Source: Lactiplantibacillus pentosus
GTDB lineage: Bacteria; Bacillota; Bacilli; Lactobacillales; Lactobacillaceae
Assembly: GCF_003641185.1 (NCBI RefSeq)
Contig: NZ_CP032757.1
Span: forward strand, 558,001 to 622,000
Direction of reading: 5' to 3'
Length of the DNA stretch: 64,000 nucleotides
Positions 36,036 to 43,493 of the stretch are shown piece after piece; the first letter of the stretch is position 1, and each line of letters opens with the position of its first letter. The notes under the pieces were generated by a model that saw only the letters and a program-made list of their open reading frames with translations, made no database searches and was not told the origin of the DNA. Both the position numbers and the translations under genes were made by a program.

Positions 36036-37508
36036 TTGGATAAGGAAGAAAAGCTGGATCGGTCGTTCTTTGGCCAACCCCGTGGCTTGCGGACGTTGTT
36101 CTTCACTGAAATGTGGGAACGGTTCAGTTATTACGGGATGCGCGCGTTACTGATCTACTATATGTATTACAGTGTCGCTAAGGGTGGCTTGGGATTCGAC
36201 CAAGTCACCGCCGCATCAATCATGTCAATTTATTCGGCCTTAGTTTACGTTTCTAGTGTTCTCGGTGGCTTTTTAAGTGACCGGGTCTGGGGGAGCCGTA
36301 AGACCGTCTTTATTGGTGGGGTCTTCATCATGTTGGGGCATATCGTGCTCTCAACCCCATTTGGCGTTGGCGCACTATTTGTTTCCATCGCACTGATCGT
36401 TATTGGGACCGGGTTATTAAAGCCCAACGTTTCAGATATGGTTGGTCAATTATACACCGCTGAAGATACGCGCCGGGATGCCGGCTTTAGTATTTTCGTC
36501 TTCGGGATTAACTTAGGTTCACTGGTCGCACCAATATTAGTTGGCCGAATCGGATTAAGCGTGAACTTCCACTTAGGGTTCTCATTAGCCGCCATCGGGA
36601 TGTTCTTTGGCCTGTTACAGTACTACTTTGATGGTAAGAAGAACTTAAGTACGGCTAGCCTTTACCCAACTGATCCATTGGAACCCGGTGATATGAAGAA
36701 AATCACCACACGGACCACACTGGGTGTCATCGGAATTGCGTTAATCTTACTCTTAATGTGGTTAATGCATGCCTTGACACTCGACAACGTGATCAGTTTG
36801 ATCAGTATTCTGGTTATTTTGACCCCAATCGTCTACTTTATCTTGATGTTAACGTCTGAAAAGACGAATGCAACTGAACGTTCACGGGTTCGTGCCTACA
36901 TTCCATTGTTTATTGCCGCAGCGTTATTCTGGGCCATTGAAGAACAAGGATCAGCCGTGTTGGCATTGTTTGCCGCCAACCGCGTTAACCTTAACATTGG
37001 TATTTTTCACTTAGCTGCCTCTGATTTCCAAATGTTGAACCCACTGTTCATCATGATTTACACCACACCGTTCGTTTGGTTATGGACGAAGTGGGGTAAG
37101 AAGCAACCTAGCTCACCAGCCAAGTTTGCGGTTGGGTTAGTATTCGCCGGTGCTTCATACTTGATCATGGCCATGCCAGGTGCGCTCTTCGGAACTGCCG
37201 GTAAAGTTAGCCCACTCTGGTTAGTGGCTAGCTGGGCAGTCGTTGAAATCGCCGAAATGCTGATTTCACCAATTGGGTTATCTGTGACGACTAAGTTAGC
37301 GCCAAAAGCGTTCGCTTCACAGATGATGAGTATGTGGTTCCTGACCGACTCTGTTGGTAGTGCAGTTAATGCGCAGATTGTTCGCTTCTACTCAACGAAG
37401 ACTGAAGTGCCATACTTCGCAATTATTGGGATCGTCAGCGTCTTACTCGGGATCGTGCTGTTTACGATGGTACCGATGATCAAACGGTCAATGCAAGGCG
37501 TTCGTTAA
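36036..37508 (+). CDS. dtpT: Di-/tripeptide transporter (POT family)
   Basis: A proton-coupled peptide importer of 490 residues with about 14 membrane helices. Early residues show the family signature ([18 protein letters not shown]) and FINLGSL-type sequence ([11 protein letters not shown]) follows. The start is most likely TTG at 36036, 7 bases after GGAGGA, giving the N-terminus [12 protein letters not shown]; no ATG fits. It has its own promoter and terminator. It complements the peptide-binding protein and peptidase at 4.4-7 kb in peptide nutrition. Confidence 0.92.
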   Translation: MDKEEKLDRSFFGQPRGLRTLFFTEMWERFSYYGMRALLIYYMYYSVAKGGLGFDQVTAASIMSIYSALVYVSSVLGGFLSDRVWGSRKTVFIGGVFIMLGHIVLSTPFGVGALFVSIALIVIGTGLLKPNVSDMVGQLYTAEDTRRDAGFSIFVFGINLGSLVAPILVGRIGLSVNFHLGFSLAAIGMFFGLLQYYFDGKKNLSTASLYPTDPLEPGDMKKITTRTTLGVIGIALILLLMWLMHALTLDNVISLISILVILTPIVYFILMLTSEKTNATERSRVRAYIPLFIAAALFWAIEEQGSAVLALFAANRVNLNIGIFHLAASDFQMLNPLFIMIYTTPFVWLWTKWGKKQPSSPAKFAVGLVFAGASYLIMAMPGALFGTAGKVSPLWLVASWAVVEIAEMLISPIGLSVTTKLAPKAFASQMMSMWFLTDSVGSAVNAQIVRFYSTKTEVPYFAIIGIVSVLLGIVLFTMVPMIKRSMQGVR

Positions 37509-37523
37509 ACGCAATTTTAATGA

Positions 37524-37559
37524 AGGTATGTTATCTTATTGATAGCATATCTTTTTTTG
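37524..37559 (+). terminator. Terminator of dtpT
   Basis: GGTATGTTATC pairs with GATAGCATATC across a short loop, followed by seven T. Confidence 0.85.
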
Positions 37560-37574
37560 TGAGGAGGAATTGAC

Positions 37575-38402
37575 ATCGTACGGCTAGCTTTCAGTAGTGA
37601 TAATCATTTTGATGTGAATCGGATCGATGCGGCCGCGATGATGCGCGCCCAAGCGACCTATTTATTGCAACAAGGCGTGCAGTGGTATTTAGTTGCTGGC
37701 GACTTGTTCAATGATTTTCAGCGCAGTGAACAGTTTATTGTCGATTTACAGGCGTTATTAGGCGCTCAGACCCGCGTTTACTGGATTGCGGGTAATCATG
37801 ACATGGTTCACGGTGTTTCGTTTGACGAGCTTGAAACGGGCCAATTCGCGGGCTATCTCCATAACCGCTACGTTGATATTCCCGGGACGGACTGGCGCGT
37901 GATTGGCAATAACGGCTGGTATGATTATCAATACGCCGCCCAAGAGCCCGACACGACGACGGCCGACTTCTTGCACTGGAAAAATGCGTTTTGGATTGAC
38001 CGGGCCATTAAACAACCAATGAGCGATGGGGAACGGACGGCGTTGATGCTGAATCAAGTCAAAGCGCAATTGGTCCTGGCAGCCGCTGAACAAAAACAAG
38101 TGGTGTTTATGACTCACTTTGTGCCGCGGGCCGACTACTTGCAGTTTGCAACCGGGAAGCGGTTTTGGAATATGGCTAACGCGTTGATGGGAACACCACG
38201 TTTGGGCGAATTATTGGAACAGTTTAATATCGCCCACGTCTTGTTTGGGCACTTACACGTTCATCCGAAGCCCCGGACCTTTGGGCAGACGACTTACTAC
38301 GATCAGGCGGTCGGATATGGCCTCAAACGAATCAATGAATGGCGGGCAACTAATTTCATGGCAGAGTGGTATCAAGATACCCAAATCATTGATTTAAAAT
38401 AA
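37575..38402 (+). CDS. Metallophosphoesterase with an apparent non-standard start codon
   Basis: A calcineurin-like phosphoesterase of about 275 residues: DxH in SSDNHFD (residues about 7-13), GDLFND, GNHD, a THFVPR metal-binding His segment and GHLHVH. The first motif lies upstream of the only standard start in frame (GTG at 37614). Reading back, an in-frame TGA stands at 37560 and the intervening codons are GGA GGA ATT GAC ATC GTA CGG. AGGAGG ends 7 bases before the ATC at 37575, so ATC (or ATT at 37569) is the likely initiator. The substrate is unknown. It follows the dtpT terminator. Confidence 0.8.
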   Translation: MVRLAFSSDNHFDVNRIDAAAMMRAQATYLLQQGVQWYLVAGDLFNDFQRSEQFIVDLQALLGAQTRVYWIAGNHDMVHGVSFDELETGQFAGYLHNRYVDIPGTDWRVIGNNGWYDYQYAAQEPDTTTADFLHWKNAFWIDRAIKQPMSDGERTALMLNQVKAQLVLAAAEQKQVVFMTHFVPRADYLQFATGKRFWNMANALMGTPRLGELLEQFNIAHVLFGHLHVHPKPRTFGQTTYYDQAVGYGLKRINEWRATNFMAEWYQDTQIIDLK

Positions 38403-38427
38403 ATTCAAAAAAAGTTTTGAAAAAGCC

Positions 38428-38456
38428 TTGATTTTTTATTCAAAATTATGTATTCT
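38428..38456 (+). promoter_or_regulatory. Promoter of the tRNA-Tyr/tRNA-Gln pair
   Basis: TTGATT (38428-38433) and TATTCT (38451-38456) with 17 bases between them, 20 bases before tRNA-Tyr. Confidence 0.7.
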
Positions 38457-38476
38457 AATATAGTTGAATGATTCAC

Positions 38477-38559
38477 GGAGGGGTAGCGAAGTCTGGCTAA
38501 ACGCGGCGGACTGTAAATCCGCTCCTTCGGGTTCGGTGGTTCGAATCCACTCCCCTCCA
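38477..38559 (+). tRNA. tRNA-Tyr (GTA)
   Basis: Acceptor GGAGGGG with CCCCTCC, anticodon GTA in CTGTAAA, and a long variable arm (CCGCTCCTTCGGG) as expected for tyrosine. Confidence 0.96.
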
Positions 38560-38568
38560 TTTCATTTT

Positions 38569-38640
38569 TGGGCTATAGCCAAGTGGTAAGGCAACGGGTT
38601 TTGATCCCGTGATGCGCTGGTTCGAACCCAGCTAGCCCAA
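38569..38640 (+). tRNA. tRNA-Gln (TTG), target of island integration
   Basis: Acceptor TGGGCTA with TAGCCCA, anticodon loop TTTTGAT with TTG, T-arm CTGGTTCGAACCCAG. Its last 24 bases lie inside attL, so the present 3' end comes from the integrated island and restores a complete tRNA. The matching right-end copy is at 53714. Confidence 0.96.
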
Positions 38641-38641
38641 T
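38617..38641. other. attL of the tRNA-Gln island
   Basis: A 25-bp core from the T-arm of tRNA-Gln to one base past its end, repeated exactly at 53714-53738. The integrase gene lies just inside, as is typical for tRNA-targeting satellites and prophages. Confidence 0.93.
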
Positions 38642-38654
38642 AGATAACACACAA

Positions 38655-38699
38655 TAGTCGTCAATGAGACTCAATGAGCCTTGTATGACGGCTTTTTTG
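38655..38699 (+). terminator. Island-supplied terminator behind tRNA-Gln
   Basis: AGTCGTCA pairs with TGACGGCT (one G-T pair), followed by TTTTTT. The original tRNA terminator was pushed to 53752 by the integration, so the island brings a substitute. Confidence 0.65.
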
Positions 38700-38742
38700 T
38701 TGCCATCGACACACAATAAGGCACAATAGGGCACAAATAAAA

Positions 38743-38783
38743 TGCACCACAATTGCACCAAAAGTGCACCACAGAATGCACCA
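38743..38783. repeat. Left arm-type integrase sites: four TGCACCA repeats
   Basis: TGCACCA begins at 38743, 38754, 38765 and 38777, close to one helical turn apart. Two more copies lie near attR (53632 and 53644). This is the layout of integrase arm-binding sites. Confidence 0.75.
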
Positions 38784-38793
38784 CGGATTTATA

Positions 38794-39939
38794 TTAAATG
38801 TCCATGTAGCGAGCTAGCTTAGAAGCCGCCTCGTTTCGTTGCTTTTTGGTAACGTGTAAATAGATCTGTTGTGTAATCTTTAAGTCAGCATGACCGAGCG
38901 TTTTAGAAACTTCGTTAATCGTGGCACCAGCTTCGAACGATAAAGTACAAAAAGTATGTCTAAAAGCATGAATCTTTATGCGTCTTAGATCATATCTTTT
39001 GCAGATACTACGATTCCAATGGTCAGGCATACTCGGTGATAGTGGTTGATTGTCGTTGCTAGCAAAAATAAGTTGTTTAGGGTTTTTGGAATTGAAGCCC
39101 AATTCAAAATATTGTCTAGCTTGGGTCATCCGCCACTTATGAAGCCATTGCAACGTCTTAGGGTCAATTGTGATAGTGCGATAGCTACTATTTGTCTTGG
39201 GCGTTTGCGTAACGATTCGCCAGTTCTTACCTAGTGATTGCGTCTTGTTAACCGTTATTTCGTTGGTTTCAAAGTTAATGTCCCGCCACTGTAATGCTAG
39301 TGCCTCGCCACGGCGTAGACCAGTGAACGCTAACAGACGGAACAACATAAAAGCTTGTGGGTTGTCATAATCGTAGGCACAATCAAGAAAATGCACTAGC
39401 TCGGACTTCTCATAAAAATCAATGTGAGGTGCTTGCTGGTGCTTTTTTTGTTTTGGTATACTGGTCTTAGCCATTGGGTTACGGGTGGTTAATTCCATCC
39501 GTACACCAAAATCAAAAACACTAATGACATACGTTCTAAAACGGCGGTACTGTTTGAGACCTTGATTAAGCCAGCTATGCACGATTGATTGACATTGGGC
39601 GACAGTGATACGTTTAACCCGTTGAGAGCCTAACGCTGGCAATATATGCAGTCTGAATATATCTGCTGTCTTAGCCCATGTTGATTCTTTGACTTGTGAT
39701 TGGTAGTCCTCGCTGAACCACTTTTCGTATAACTCATTAAAAGTAATATCGTTGCTTGATACATAACCTTTTCTAGTAAAATCTGTCTGAACATTGGAAG
39801 TCCATAATTGGGCTTCTTTTTTTGTCTTAAAACCACGTTTGTGCATCCGTTTGGCTTTGCCGTTGGTATCTTTACCCACGGATGTAAAAGCCTCCCAGAA
39901 AGCACCAGATTTAGTTTTATACTGTTTGAATGTAGCCAT
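38794..39939 (-). CDS. int: Tyrosine integrase
   Basis: Site-specific recombinase for the tRNA-Gln att site, about 381 residues. An Arm-type DNA-binding N-terminus (about 1-55) and core-binding SAM-like domain (about 65-160) precede the catalytic domain with Arg in TGLRRGE (about 209), HxxR in HAFRHTF (about 324-327), LGHA and the nucleophile Tyr in QQIYLHV (about 360). The ATG at 39939 (MATFKQYK) is preferred over one six codons upstream because of an AAAGGA site before it. The gene lies beside attL and its arm repeats, transcribed towards the att site. Confidence 0.95.
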   Translation of the reverse strand: MATFKQYKTKSGAFWEAFTSVGKDTNGKAKRMHKRGFKTKKEAQLWTSNVQTDFTRKGYVSSNDITFNELYEKWFSEDYQSQVKESTWAKTADIFRLHILPALGSQRVKRITVAQCQSIVHSWLNQGLKQYRRFRTYVISVFDFGVRMELTTRNPMAKTSIPKQKKHQQAPHIDFYEKSELVHFLDCAYDYDNPQAFMLFRLLAFTGLRRGEALALQWRDINFETNEITVNKTQSLGKNWRIVTQTPKTNSSYRTITIDPKTLQWLHKWRMTQARQYFELGFNSKNPKQLIFASNDNQPLSPSMPDHWNRSICKRYDLRRIKIHAFRHTFCTLSFEAGATINEVSKTLGHADLKITQQIYLHVTKKQRNEAASKLARYMDI

Positions 39940-39988
39940 ATTGATTATTCCTTTCATACCAGCTGGCGGGCAAGTATGTAAAGGCTAA

Positions 39989-40417
39989 TTAGTTTAAGAG
40001 TGTTTTGAGAAATGTAATTAAAAGTTTTCTTTTTTCTGCGTCTAGTTTATTGCCATTATCATCGATATAGATAGGCGCTCCGGCTAGTGCATCCTGAATA
40101 AAAATAGGAACTTTACCGGGGTGAGTTGATCGTGCGTTTAATAAAAAACCTATAACATCAATGTCTATTGTGTTGTTTTTCGGGTTTTGAGAATTTACAT
40201 TGAGAATATTTTTTTCTCCTGACATGCCATTTAAATATGCTGATGATACACCAAGAACTTTAGATATTTTTTGAAGTGATTCAATTTTTGGCTGCCTTTT
40301 GTTGTTTTCATAGGCGCTTATTGACGAAACCGATAAACCACTTTGTTTTGCGAGAGAAACGATAGACATATTTTTAGCTTTACGAGCTATTCGTATATTA
40401 TTCAATGAGTTCACCAC
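39989..40417 (-). CDS. CI-like repressor (XRE helix-turn-helix)
   Basis: A 142-residue regulator with an N-terminal helix-turn-helix (about 5-60, SIVSLAKQSGLSVSSISAYENNKRQP) and a C-terminal region of unknown fold. No RecA-cleavage peptidase motif is seen, so induction is probably not by simple self-cleavage. The frame begins with GTG codons at 40417 and 40414, without a clear ribosome-binding site, and one operator-like sequence lies at the start. It is divergent from the Cro-like gene. Confidence 0.85.
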   Translation of the reverse strand: MVNSLNNIRIARKAKNMSIVSLAKQSGLSVSSISAYENNKRQPKIESLQKISKVLGVSSAYLNGMSGEKNILNVNSQNPKNNTIDIDVIGFLLNARSTHPGKVPIFIQDALAGAPIYIDDNGNKLDAEKRKLLITFLKTLLN

Positions 40418-40428
40418 TATTCTACATT

Positions 40429-40493
40429 TGTTTGTACTTTACGGTTATTATTCTACAAATGTGCTTGACTTGTCAACTGCACTTTTGTAGAAT
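40429..40493. promoter_or_regulatory. Repressor/Cro operator-promoter region
   Basis: The rightward promoter is TTGACT (40465-40470), 17 bases, TAGAAT (40488-40493). It sits between inverted ATTCTACAAATGTGC (40450-40464) and GCACTTTTGTAGAAT (40479-40493). A third related sequence, ATTCTACATTTGT, begins at 40429 beside the repressor start. This looks like a three-operator switch. Confidence 0.75.
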
Positions 40494-40527
40494 TGTAACC
40501 AATCATACACAAAAGTAGGTGATTAAA

Positions 40528-40722
40528 ATGGTTGAGACAACTAAAGAGTTAACTCATGCAATTGGTCGGAAGCGTGGGGAACTTAATATAACAGTGCTAG
40601 AACTATCACGGCAAACCGGTGTTAGTCGGTGGACATTAGACAAAATTTTATCTGGAGAGCGAACTAGTGTGAGAGTGGGGACTATCGCTAAACTTAATGA
40701 TTGGCTATATAAGCAAGTTTAA
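40528..40722 (+). CDS. Cro-like HTH regulator
   Basis: A 64-residue protein that is almost entirely one XRE-type helix-turn-helix (LNITVLELSRQTGVSRWTLDKILSG). The ATG at 40528 is chosen over a GTG at 40519, which overlaps the TAGGTG ribosome-binding site. It is first in the rightward early operon, opposite the repressor, the usual position for Cro. The Rha-like gene follows after 12 bases. Confidence 0.82.
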   Translation: MVETTKELTHAIGRKRGELNITVLELSRQTGVSRWTLDKILSGERTSVRVGTIAKLNDWLYKQV

Positions 40723-40734
40723 GGAGGCCGTGCT

Positions 40735-41421
40735 ATGGATTTAGTAACGTTAACATCACAGCGATTGGACGCGGAAGCATATACGACTGGCGATGTGATT
40801 GCGAAGTATGCAGGGATTACCCACCATGCTGTTAATGTAACGATCAATCAGCAGTATGAGAGGTTGGCGCGTGCAGGTAATGGCAAGGTGTCATTTAAAA
40901 TGAAGCCTATGCTAAGTGGTCAAAAAGCTAAGGTCTATTTACTCAACGAGCAACAGGCTACCTTGCTGATCACGTTCTTAAAGAACACACCACGGGTAGC
41001 TGATTTCAAGGAGGAACTTGTTAGACAGTTTACAGTTATGAAACGTGAATTGATTTTGCGTCAGGCTAAGTTTGAACTAGGTAAGGATTTTTCTAAGTCA
41101 TTGCATGAAACGATTAAAGAAAGTCCGGCGCTAGGTGAGCATGGTCACTTATACGTGAATATTAACAAGTTAGTGTATAAGCAGGCGTTAGGGGTCAACG
41201 TGAATGAGTTGCGCAAAGCTCGCAATATTCCTAAGACCGAGGCTATTACTCACTACTTAAGTTCTAGTGAGGCGGATGCAGTCAAGCGGGTTAAACAGCA
41301 GATCAGAACGCTACTTGAAATGAAACTGGACTACCAGCAAATCAAGCAAGCTTTGCAAATTCAAGGCGTGATTTACCGTATTGAGTTGCAATTGCCGGTT
41401 AAAGCATCCGTAATGCAATAA
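40735..41421 (+). CDS. Rha-family phage regulatory protein
   Basis: A 228-residue protein whose first about 110 residues resemble the Rha regulatory domain (VTLTSQRLDAEAYTTGDVIAKYAGI ... FKMKPMLSGQKAKVYLLNEQQATLLITF). The C-terminal half is helical and basic. Rha proteins interfere with phage growth or act as antirepressors. An excellent AAGGAGG precedes the ATG. It lies directly behind the Cro-like gene in the early operon. Confidence 0.8.
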   Translation: MDLVTLTSQRLDAEAYTTGDVIAKYAGITHHAVNVTINQQYERLARAGNGKVSFKMKPMLSGQKAKVYLLNEQQATLLITFLKNTPRVADFKEELVRQFTVMKRELILRQAKFELGKDFSKSLHETIKESPALGEHGHLYVNINKLVYKQALGVNVNELRKARNIPKTEAITHYLSSSEADAVKRVKQQIRTLLEMKLDYQQIKQALQIQGVIYRIELQLPVKASVMQ

Positions 41422-41447
41422 CCTATTAGGCTAAGTGCTGAGAGGCG

Positions 41448-41741
41448 GTGAGGACGATTACAGAACCGATTAAGGTGTTATTAAGTGATGAACAGGCGCA
41501 GGCACTACGCGACTTCGTATACCAGCTAACTACGGATTCAATCAGTCAGGCTAAGCGTGATGTGGGTGCTAGTCAGCAGTGGTTACGCAAGAAGAAAGCA
41601 GCGGCGTATGCGGATGTATCAGAGGGAACGTTTGCAGGCTGGACGAAGCAAGGATTAGTAGGCCACGTCATTAATGGATCAGTGCTATTTAATAAGCACG
41701 ACATAGACTTCTATATCAATCACAATGGAAAAATGAAGTAA
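41448..41741 (+). CDS. Excisionase-like / HTH DNA-binding protein
   Basis: About 97 residues. The C-terminal half is a MerR/excisionase-type winged helix (KKAAAYADVSEGTFAGWTKQGLVGHVINGSVLFNKHDIDFYI is the relevant stretch, here spanning about residues 48-90). Location and size suit a directionality factor or origin-binding protein. The start is uncertain: GTG at 41448 sits only 2 bases after GAGAGG, and no ATG is available; a later GTG is possible. Confidence 0.65.
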   Translation: MRTITEPIKVLLSDEQAQALRDFVYQLTTDSISQAKRDVGASQQWLRKKKAAAYADVSEGTFAGWTKQGLVGHVINGSVLFNKHDIDFYINHNGKMK

Positions 41742-41750
41742 TAAAATCCG

Positions 41751-41762
41751 GCTGGCGGGCAA
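41751..41762. repeat. Dispersed 12-mer GCTGGCGGGCAA
   Basis: Exact copies at 39962-39973 (next to the integrase start) and 41751-41762, and an inverted copy at 53582-53593 near attR. All are in noncoding island DNA. Confidence 0.6.
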
Positions 41763-41807
41763 TTGCGTTTGATGAACACATAATAAATTCGAGTGAGGAT
41801 GGTAACT

Positions 41808-41912
41808 ATGATTGGAACACTATTGATGAGTTTAGTTAAGTTTATGATTATTTCAGCGGTTGGCAACGTGTCATTTAAATTGATTGCTAATCCGGGTAAG
41901 TATTTCGGTTAG
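41808..41912 (+). CDS. Small hydrophobic ORF (34 residues)
   Basis: ATG at 41808 follows GAGGA by 8 bases and encodes 34 residues with a hydrophobic stretch (GTLLMSLVKFMIISAVG). A predicted single membrane segment and a good ribosome-binding site favour expression, but there is no homology evidence. It lies between the HTH gene and a hairpin region. Confidence 0.45.
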   Translation: MIGTLLMSLVKFMIISAVGNVSFKLIANPGKYFG

Positions 41913-41953
41913 GCAGATTAAGGAGTTAGAACATGAATGAGCGTACAAAAAAA

Positions 41954-42016
41954 GTCCGTGTTACTCGCCAAAGTATCACACGGACAGCCTGAAAACACTA
42001 CTGTTATGGGCTTTTT
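41954..42016. other. Hairpin pair, possible attenuator
   Basis: GTCCGTGT (41954-41961) pairs with ACACGGAC (41978-41985); directly after it AGCC (41987) can pair with GGCT before TTTTTG (42012). A 19-codon frame overlaps the first hairpin. Transcription from the early promoter may stop here in part. Confidence 0.4.
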
Positions 42017-42053
42017 GTATACTCATTTTACTACAAAATGAGGAGTAAACACA

Positions 42054-42476
42054 ATGGGTAACCCAATTTATGAACTATCAAAGTTAAATGATATTAGCGC
42101 GGCGTGCAAGCACGCGGGTATTTTACTAGAACGGGTCAATAAAGCAAATAGCAGCATTTTGGCCATTAGTGATTTAGTTGAACCAACGTTGAAACACTTA
42201 ATTAGTAATGCGCCTGATTATTTTGAGTTAGACGCTGACAGACTACGAAAAACACTTGAAAACCGAGAAACGACTATCTATAGCACAATGTGTGTATTAG
42301 TAGAGATGGGTACACTAGCAATGAATATTGATGAGGAGACAAGCGGTCTAAGTGGGGTTATTGATGACATTAATAGCACTGTAAACGGGATTAATGACGG
42401 TATTAACTCCATTTTGGATGGTGGTAATTCGGATTGCAGCGATGATAACTCACAGGGGGCGACTAATCATGAATAA
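42054..42476 (+). CDS. Hypothetical island protein
   Basis: I do not recognise this 140-residue acidic protein. It looks largely helical (about 15-100), with a tail rich in Asp, Asn, Ser and Gly. AGGAG lies 9 bases before the ATG. It overlaps the next gene by 8 bases, so both belong to the early operon ahead of the replication genes. Confidence 0.7.
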   Translation: MGNPIYELSKLNDISAACKHAGILLERVNKANSSILAISDLVEPTLKHLISNAPDYFELDADRLRKTLENRETTIYSTMCVLVEMGTLAMNIDEETSGLSGVIDDINSTVNGINDGINSILDGGNSDCSDDNSQGATNHE

Positions 42477-42690
42477 TACACAGACGCAATTAAATCATGC
42501 TAAGACGACTTTACAAGGCACTTTATTGCAACTGGACTACTTACAAGAGCTAGTCAATCAAACGGTAATGCGTGATAGTCAGCGGACTAAAATTAGCCAG
42601 CAAATTCATAACATTGAAGTGAACAACCAAGGCGCATTGAAACAACTTGCATCCGTCTATGAAGTCCCGTTAGTCGGGATAGCCAAGTAG
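42469..42690 (+). CDS. Small hypothetical coiled-coil protein
   Basis: A 73-residue helical protein rich in Gln, Asn and Leu, probably a coiled coil (about 3-55). I do not recognise it. The ATG at 42469 lies inside the end of the preceding gene, after a GGGGG stretch. It ends 12 bases before the prim-pol gene. Confidence 0.65.
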   Translation: MNNTQTQLNHAKTTLQGTLLQLDYLQELVNQTVMRDSQRTKISQQIHNIEVNNQGALKQLASVYEVPLVGIAK

Positions 42691-42702
42691 GATGGTGAGC
42701 GA

Positions 42703-43482
42703 ATGAAAGCAAACGACAGGCTAATGAGGGCGCTACAACTTGCCCGTGATGGTGTTGCGGTTTACCCCTTAGCAAGTAACAGCAAAGTGCCGTTAAAAGG
42801 CACACGGGGCTATAAGGACGCTGCCACGGATGTAGAAACGATTAAAGGCTGGTTTGAGCATGTCCCAAGGGCGAACCTTGGCATCCGTTTAGACCAAGCT
42901 AAGTTAATCGTGGTGGATATTGACCGACATGGTGATATTGATGGCACGGAAACATTGAGAAAACTCAATCAGCGAGGCAAGCCCCTGCCGAGTGACACTT
43001 ATATTGAGCAGACCCCGAATGATGGCTTACATTACTTCTTTAAGTTGTCGGTTAAGCTAGATATGAAACGGCGAACAGGTCTATATCCGGGTATTGATGT
43101 ACTGACTGACTTCGTAGTAGTAGCACCGAGCGTGATCAATGGTAGTGATTATAGGGCAATTGAACCAACTAACGAGATTACGACAGCGCCCCAGTGGTTA
43201 ATTGATGATCTGTTACCCAATCAACGGATGAACAAGGCACCACAGCACGCCTCACAGATACGAAAGACGTGGGCGGGACGAATGCTTGATGACTTAGTGG
43301 CTGGTACTGGCGAGGGCAGTCGCAATAGCTACCTGACTTCGTTATTAGGCAAGTTACTACGGACTGGCTGTAATGGAATGACGGCCTACGAGCTACTACA
43401 ATATGCTAACGAGCGATTACAACCGCCGTTACCGGATAAAGAGGTTAATACTATTTTCAAGTCCATCATCAAACGGACGTAG
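42703..43482 (+). CDS. Primase-polymerase (prim-pol domain)
   Basis: A 259-residue protein with the bifunctional primase/polymerase fold (about 10-165): PLASNSKVPLKGTRGYKDAT near the start, the metal-binding DxD in IVVDIDRHG (about 67-75) and the TPNDGLHYFF strand. A primase C-terminal region follows (about 190-255). It primes island DNA synthesis together with the VapE-type helicase encoded 11 bases downstream. GGTGAG precedes the ATG. Confidence 0.88.
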   Translation: MKANDRLMRALQLARDGVAVYPLASNSKVPLKGTRGYKDAATDVETIKGWFEHVPRANLGIRLDQAKLIVVDIDRHGDIDGTETLRKLNQRGKPLPSDTYIEQTPNDGLHYFFKLSVKLDMKRRTGLYPGIDVLTDFVVVAPSVINGSDYRAIEPTNEITTAPQWLIDDLLPNQRMNKAPQHASQIRKTWAGRMLDDLVAGTGEGSRNSYLTSLLGKLLRTGCNGMTAYELLQYANERLQPPLPDKEVNTIFKSIIKRT

Positions 43483-43493
43483 GAGGTGTCAAT

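Noticed and set aside
37614..38402. Metallophosphoesterase starting at GTG 37614
   Set aside because: This start would remove the DxH metal motif encoded just upstream and has no ribosome-binding site; the upstream ATC start fits both.
38573..38761. Leftward 62-codon frame across tRNA-Gln and attL
   Set aside because: It overlaps the tRNA and the att site. Such frames are a common false call at tRNA integration sites.
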